A stretch of DNA of 64,000 nt, taken from assembly GCF_000313935.1 (NCBI RefSeq), contig NZ_AMSS01000044.1, forward strand, positions 1-64,000. Direction: 5' to 3'. Numbering within the stretch: the stretch's first letter is position 1; each line of letters starts with the position of its first letter. This stretch comes from Acinetobacter sp. WC-141. Its GTDB lineage: Bacteria; Pseudomonadota; Gammaproteobacteria; Pseudomonadales; Moraxellaceae. Of this stretch, positions 61,278-64,000 are shown in pieces. The position numbers and the translations under genes were made by a program. The notes beneath the pieces were generated by a model. The model had not been told where the DNA came from. It searched no databases and was given only the letters and a program-made list of their open reading frames with translations.

Positions 61278-61963
61278 AATTGTCCCTTCCTCACACCAGC
61301 AGAATAACGACGTTCAAGCCACATTAAAATGAGGTTTGACATAGTGGTAATTGCCAAATAAATCGCAGCAGCCACGATGCTGAAAAAGAACAGTTGCATG
61401 GTACTTCTACCCGCATCTTGCGTAATTTTTACAATATCAGTCAGGCCAATAATGGAAACCAGAGCAGTTGCCTTAATCAAAACCTGCCAATTATTACCAA
61501 TACCTGGCAATGCAAAACGCATCATTTGAGGGAATAATACACGGCGAAAAACCTGCCAAGGGGTCATACCATAAGCCATTGCTGCTTCAATTTGACCCGT
61601 TGGAACCGATTGAAATGCACCACGAAAGGTCTCTGTAAAATATGCACCATAAATGAACGCTAAAGTAATCACACCAGCGACAAATGGGTTGATGTCAATT
61701 TGGTCCATTTGCAGTGATTCAGTAATTTGGTTTAAACCTAACTGTAAGCTGTAAAATAACAGCAGCATAATGACCAAATCAGGCACACTACGGATGAGTG
61801 TGGTATAGGCGGTCGCAATATAGCGTAATGCTTTAATATTAGAGAGTTTTGAACTCGCACCAATTAAGCCAATAATGACAGAAAGCAAAAGTGACAATAG
61901 TGCAAGCTGTAGCGTCATCCATGTCCCGCTGAGAAGGAGTGGTCCATAGCCAGATAAAAACAT
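61274..61963 (-). CDS. hisQ: ABC transporter permease, HisQ type
   Basis: The 229-residue inner-membrane protein has about five membrane segments and the EAA motif GQIEAAMAYGMTPWQVFRRVLFPQ (about 130-153), with the family TTLIRSVPDLVIMLLLFYSL. It pairs with HisM to form the heterodimeric channel. A terminator-like hairpin separates it from the binding-protein gene, which may lower permease synthesis. Confidence 0.92.
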   Translation of the reverse strand: MFLSGYGPLLLSGTWMTLQLALLSLLLSVIIGLIGASSKLSNIKALRYIATAYTTLIRSVPDLVIMLLLFYSLQLGLNQITESLQMDQIDINPFVAGVITLAFIYGAYFTETFRGAFQSVPTGQIEAAMAYGMTPWQVFRRVLFPQMMRFALPGIGNNWQVLIKATALVSIIGLTDIVKITQDAGRSTMQLFFFSIVAAAIYLAITTMSNLILMWLERRYSAGVRKGQL

Positions 61964-62016
61964 GACTCATCTTCTCCTTAAAAACCATATCTAATATTGA
62001 TGAGATGAGAATAGAT

Positions 62017-62046
62017 TTAAAAATGTCGGCACTAAGCCGACATTTT
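62017..62046 (-). terminator. Hairpin between binding protein and permease genes
   Basis: On the minus strand GCCGACATTTT-type stem (11 bp, AAAATGTCGGC / GCCGACATTTT, loop 5) is followed by TTAAAT. It can act as a partial terminator in the operon. Confidence 0.75.
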
Positions 62047-62054
62047 TCACATCA

Positions 62055-62840
62055 TTAGTAAATGTTAAAGGAGAAATATTTTTTCTCTAGTTTCTTGTAT
62101 GTACCATCCGCAATGATTGCTGCGAGTGCTTTATCAATATTCGCTTTCAAATCTGCATCTTCTTTGCGTAAACCAATCGCTGCGCCTACGCCCAGTGTTT
62201 TTGCATCAACTACATTGCCACCGACAAAAGCGAAGTTTTTGCCTTTTGGTTGTTTTAAGAAAGCCCCATCAACCATGATTGCATCTTGTAAAGTTGCATC
62301 CAAACGACCAGACATCATGTCTTGGTAAATCAAATCTTGAGTTGGATAAGGAACAACACTCACACCTTTTGGTGCCCAATAGGTTTTAGCGTAAGTTTCT
62401 TGAATTGTGCCCTGTTGTACGCCTACACGCTTACCTTTCAATGATGCCGCTGTCGGTAATAATGGTGAGCCTTTTTTTGCGACCATACGCGTTGGCGTAT
62501 TATAGATTTTGCTACTAAACAAAATTTGTTTTGCACGTTCATCAGTGACCGTCATTGATGAAAGAATGCCATCAAACTTTTTCGCTTTAAGTGCCGGAAT
62601 CATCCCATCAAAAGAGTTTTCAACCCAAACACATTTAGCTTTGAGTTTTGCACAAACGGCATTACCTAAATCAACGTCAAAACCAGTTAACTTGCCATCT
62701 GGTGTTTTATATTCAAACGGTGCATAAGAGGACTCCGTACCAAAACGAATCACCTTCCAATCCTTTGCTTGTACATTCGTTGCAACAGCAGCCAAAACTA
62801 AGGTTGTTGAAACGAACATTTTTTTCATAAAGCTTGCCAT
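62055..62840 (-). CDS. Periplasmic lysine/arginine/ornithine/histidine-binding protein
   Basis: The 261-residue protein has a signal peptide (about 1-26, ending NVQAKDW) and the solute-binding fold of family 3. The first strand FGTESSYAPFEYKTPDGKLTGFDVDLGNAVC (about 32-60 pattern) and FDGMIPALKAKKFDGILSSM are the ArgT/HisJ features. The ATG at 62840 has AAGGAG 10 bases upstream. A second ATG four codons later lacks an RBS. It is first in the operon with the hisQMP-like genes. Substrate (Lys/Arg/Orn or His) is not certain. Confidence 0.92.
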   Translation of the reverse strand: MASFMKKMFVSTTLVLAAVATNVQAKDWKVIRFGTESSYAPFEYKTPDGKLTGFDVDLGNAVCAKLKAKCVWVENSFDGMIPALKAKKFDGILSSMTVTDERAKQILFSSKIYNTPTRMVAKKGSPLLPTAASLKGKRVGVQQGTIQETYAKTYWAPKGVSVVPYPTQDLIYQDMMSGRLDATLQDAIMVDGAFLKQPKGKNFAFVGGNVVDAKTLGVGAAIGLRKEDADLKANIDKALAAIIADGTYKKLEKKYFSFNIY

Positions 62841-63014
62841 CTTGAAGCTTCTCCTTAAAATCCAAATAAGGTGATAAAAATTTGAGTATTTCTAACTTAC
62901 TCTTCTGTCGAAATAATTGCAATTTCTATACCATAAATTAAGGATTTATGAAGATGTCAAAACAGCAGATCATATGACCTGATTAAATGCTGAAAAATCA
63001 TTCAAACGACGAGA

Positions 63015-64000
63015 CTAATTTTTGAGTGCATAGGCTTCTGCCATATTTTCATTTTCGACCAATGTCCGAATGGTATATTCATGGTTATGTTCTTTAGCAC
63101 TGGCAAATTCACATTTCTGATCCCATAGCATTGAGCAACCACTCAACAATGGACAACCAGCAAATAATTCAGCCACCCAATCCACAAACACTCGAACTTT
63201 AGGTGATAAATGACGGTTTTGTAGATATACGACTGATATTGGCATAGGTGCAGGCAACCATTCAGTCAGCACTTCCTTGAGCGTGCCATCTTCTAGATGT
63301 TTCGCCACCATGTAATATGGGCATTGAATTAAACCAAAACCTTGTACAGCCAAATCAACATATGAATCGCCATCGTTGACAGAAACACGCCCTTTCACAC
63401 CAACGCTATGAATCTCACCATCCACCATAAAATCCCAGTCGATATTGCGTCCAGTACGACTGTTAAAGTAATGCACGACCTGATGTTTTTTTAAGTCATC
63501 AATAGTTTTGGGTTCGCCATGTTCCGCCAAGTAACGAGGTGCAGCAACCGTCACACACTGAATTGTTCCGATACGGCGTGCAACCAAACTTGAATCTTTC
63601 AACTGACCAATACGAATGACACAGTCCACCGCATCTTGTACCAAATCGACAGGACGATCACTCATTCCAATCACCAAATCAATATCGGGATACTTGGCAT
63701 GAAAATCACAAAGCATTGGAATCAGAATGAGTCGTCCGATTGAAGCTTTAACATCAATGCGTAGACGTCCTCGTGGTCCACGTTCCGAATCATGGAAATT
63801 CGATTCAACATCTTCAACATCGGCTAAAATTCGCGCAGTACGTTCATAATAAACCGCACCGTCTGGTGTCAAACTAAGTTTACGAGTGGTTCGGTTCAAT
63901 AAGCGAACCTGTAAATGCTTCTCTAAACCTTGAATCGTTGTCGTCACAGAAGCACGCGGTAGGCCTAAACTGTCAGCCGCTAAACTGAAACTATTTGTTT
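63015..64000 (-). CDS. LysR-family regulator, 5' end beyond the window
   Basis: The protein has an N-terminal helix-turn-helix (FSLAADSLGLPRASVTTTI and LEKHLQVRLLNRTTRKLSLT) and a LysR substrate domain (about 95-270 of the visible part). The start codon lies outside the right edge; a GTG at 63947 is in frame but would remove half of the DNA-binding domain. A C-terminal extension of about 45 residues with three Cys is unusual. It precedes the ABC transporter on the same strand; a regulatory link is possible but not shown. Confidence 0.9.
   Translation of the reverse strand, partial: TNSFSLAADSLGLPRASVTTTIQGLEKHLQVRLLNRTTRKLSLTPDGAVYYERTARILADVEDVESNFHDSERGPRGRLRIDVKASIGRLILIPMLCDFHAKYPDIDLVIGMSDRPVDLVQDAVDCVIRIGQLKDSSLVARRIGTIQCVTVAAPRYLAEHGEPKTIDDLKKHQVVHYFNSRTGRNIDWDFMVDGEIHSVGVKGRVSVNDGDSYVDLAVQGFGLIQCPYYMVAKHLEDGTLKEVLTEWLPAPMPISVVYLQNRHLSPKVRVFVDWVAELFAGCPLLSGCSMLWDQKCEFASAKEHNHEYTIRTLVENENMAEAYALKN

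Noticed and set aside
1..64000. CRISPR array, prophage, rRNA operon or integrated island
   Set aside because: No direct-repeat/spacer pattern, phage structural genes, rRNA or integrase other than the IS3 transposase was seen.

Overview
The window looks like chromosomal DNA of the Acinetobacter calcoaceticus-baumannii group, most likely A. baumannii or a close relative. The base composition is AT-rich. Several genes are close to ones I recognise from that group: the blue-light sensor BlsA, the SMR efflux pump AbeS, the fused TyrA-AroA aromatic enzyme and scattered type II secretion genes (gspL-gspM in one place, gspE about 30 kb away). No prophage, CRISPR array, rRNA operon or plasmid function was seen. 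The only mobile element is an IS3-family insertion sequence cut by the left edge.

Layout. 1-1.05 kb: IS3-family element with an intact -1 frameshift signal. 1.1-3.4 kb: small membrane protein, blsA, a cold-shock gene and a tandem duplication of a tRNA-Trp/tRNA-Leu pair. 3.5-9.9 kb: kinase-like gene overlapping a patatin lipase, a DUF815 ATPase, an uncharacterised protein, then tsaD divergent from rpsU-yqeY. 10-24.5 kb (mostly minus strand): BepA-like protease, 2-hydroxyacid dehydrogenase, a probable diverged HolD, an M48-like protein that seems to have lost its zinc ligands, purF-cvpA-pyrD, gspL-gspM, sixA-gpsA-nitroreductase, an RhlB-type helicase and a second cold-shock gene. 24.8-30.5 kb (mostly plus): TusA-like protein, rpoH, DUF423, thiS-thiG, yaaA (minus), a hydrolase and RNase Z. 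30.5-42.8 kb: pepD, tyrA-aroA, pheA, a lipoprotein, acyl-CoA dehydrogenase, dctA, YbiB, a DUF1315 gene and nadK. 43-47.2 kb: PBP1b, a TPR lipoprotein, a Nudix/ThiE-like fusion and Fur-controlled hemP. 47.2-51.6 kb: QseBC-like two-component system with its YgiW-type partner, then gspE. 51.8-64 kb: MgtC/SapB transporter, trmO, fpr, PhzF, MocR regulator, trhP-yfhL, abeS, a basic-amino-acid ABC transporter and a LysR regulator cut by the right edge.

Functional groupings. Purine and pyrimidine synthesis (purF, pyrD), aromatic amino acids (pheA, tyrA-aroA), thiazole synthesis (thiS-thiG), tRNA modification (tsaD, trmO, trhP with its ferredoxin yfhL, rnz), cell wall (mrcB) and outer-membrane protein quality control (BepA-like) dominate. 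It is a housekeeping region with few accessory genes.

The most unusual signal is a dispersed intergenic element of about 105 bp present twice, near 27.7 kb and 41.55 kb, each time between convergent genes. One stem is identical. The next two stems differ in sequence but keep their pairing, including a 9-bp stem and a single bulged A at the same place. This pattern points to selection on secondary structure. Other points worth checking are an RNase Z gene with no ordinary start codon, the apparently inactive M48 homologue, the HolD candidate, and hairpins between ygiW and qseBC and between the ABC-transporter binding protein and its permeases.
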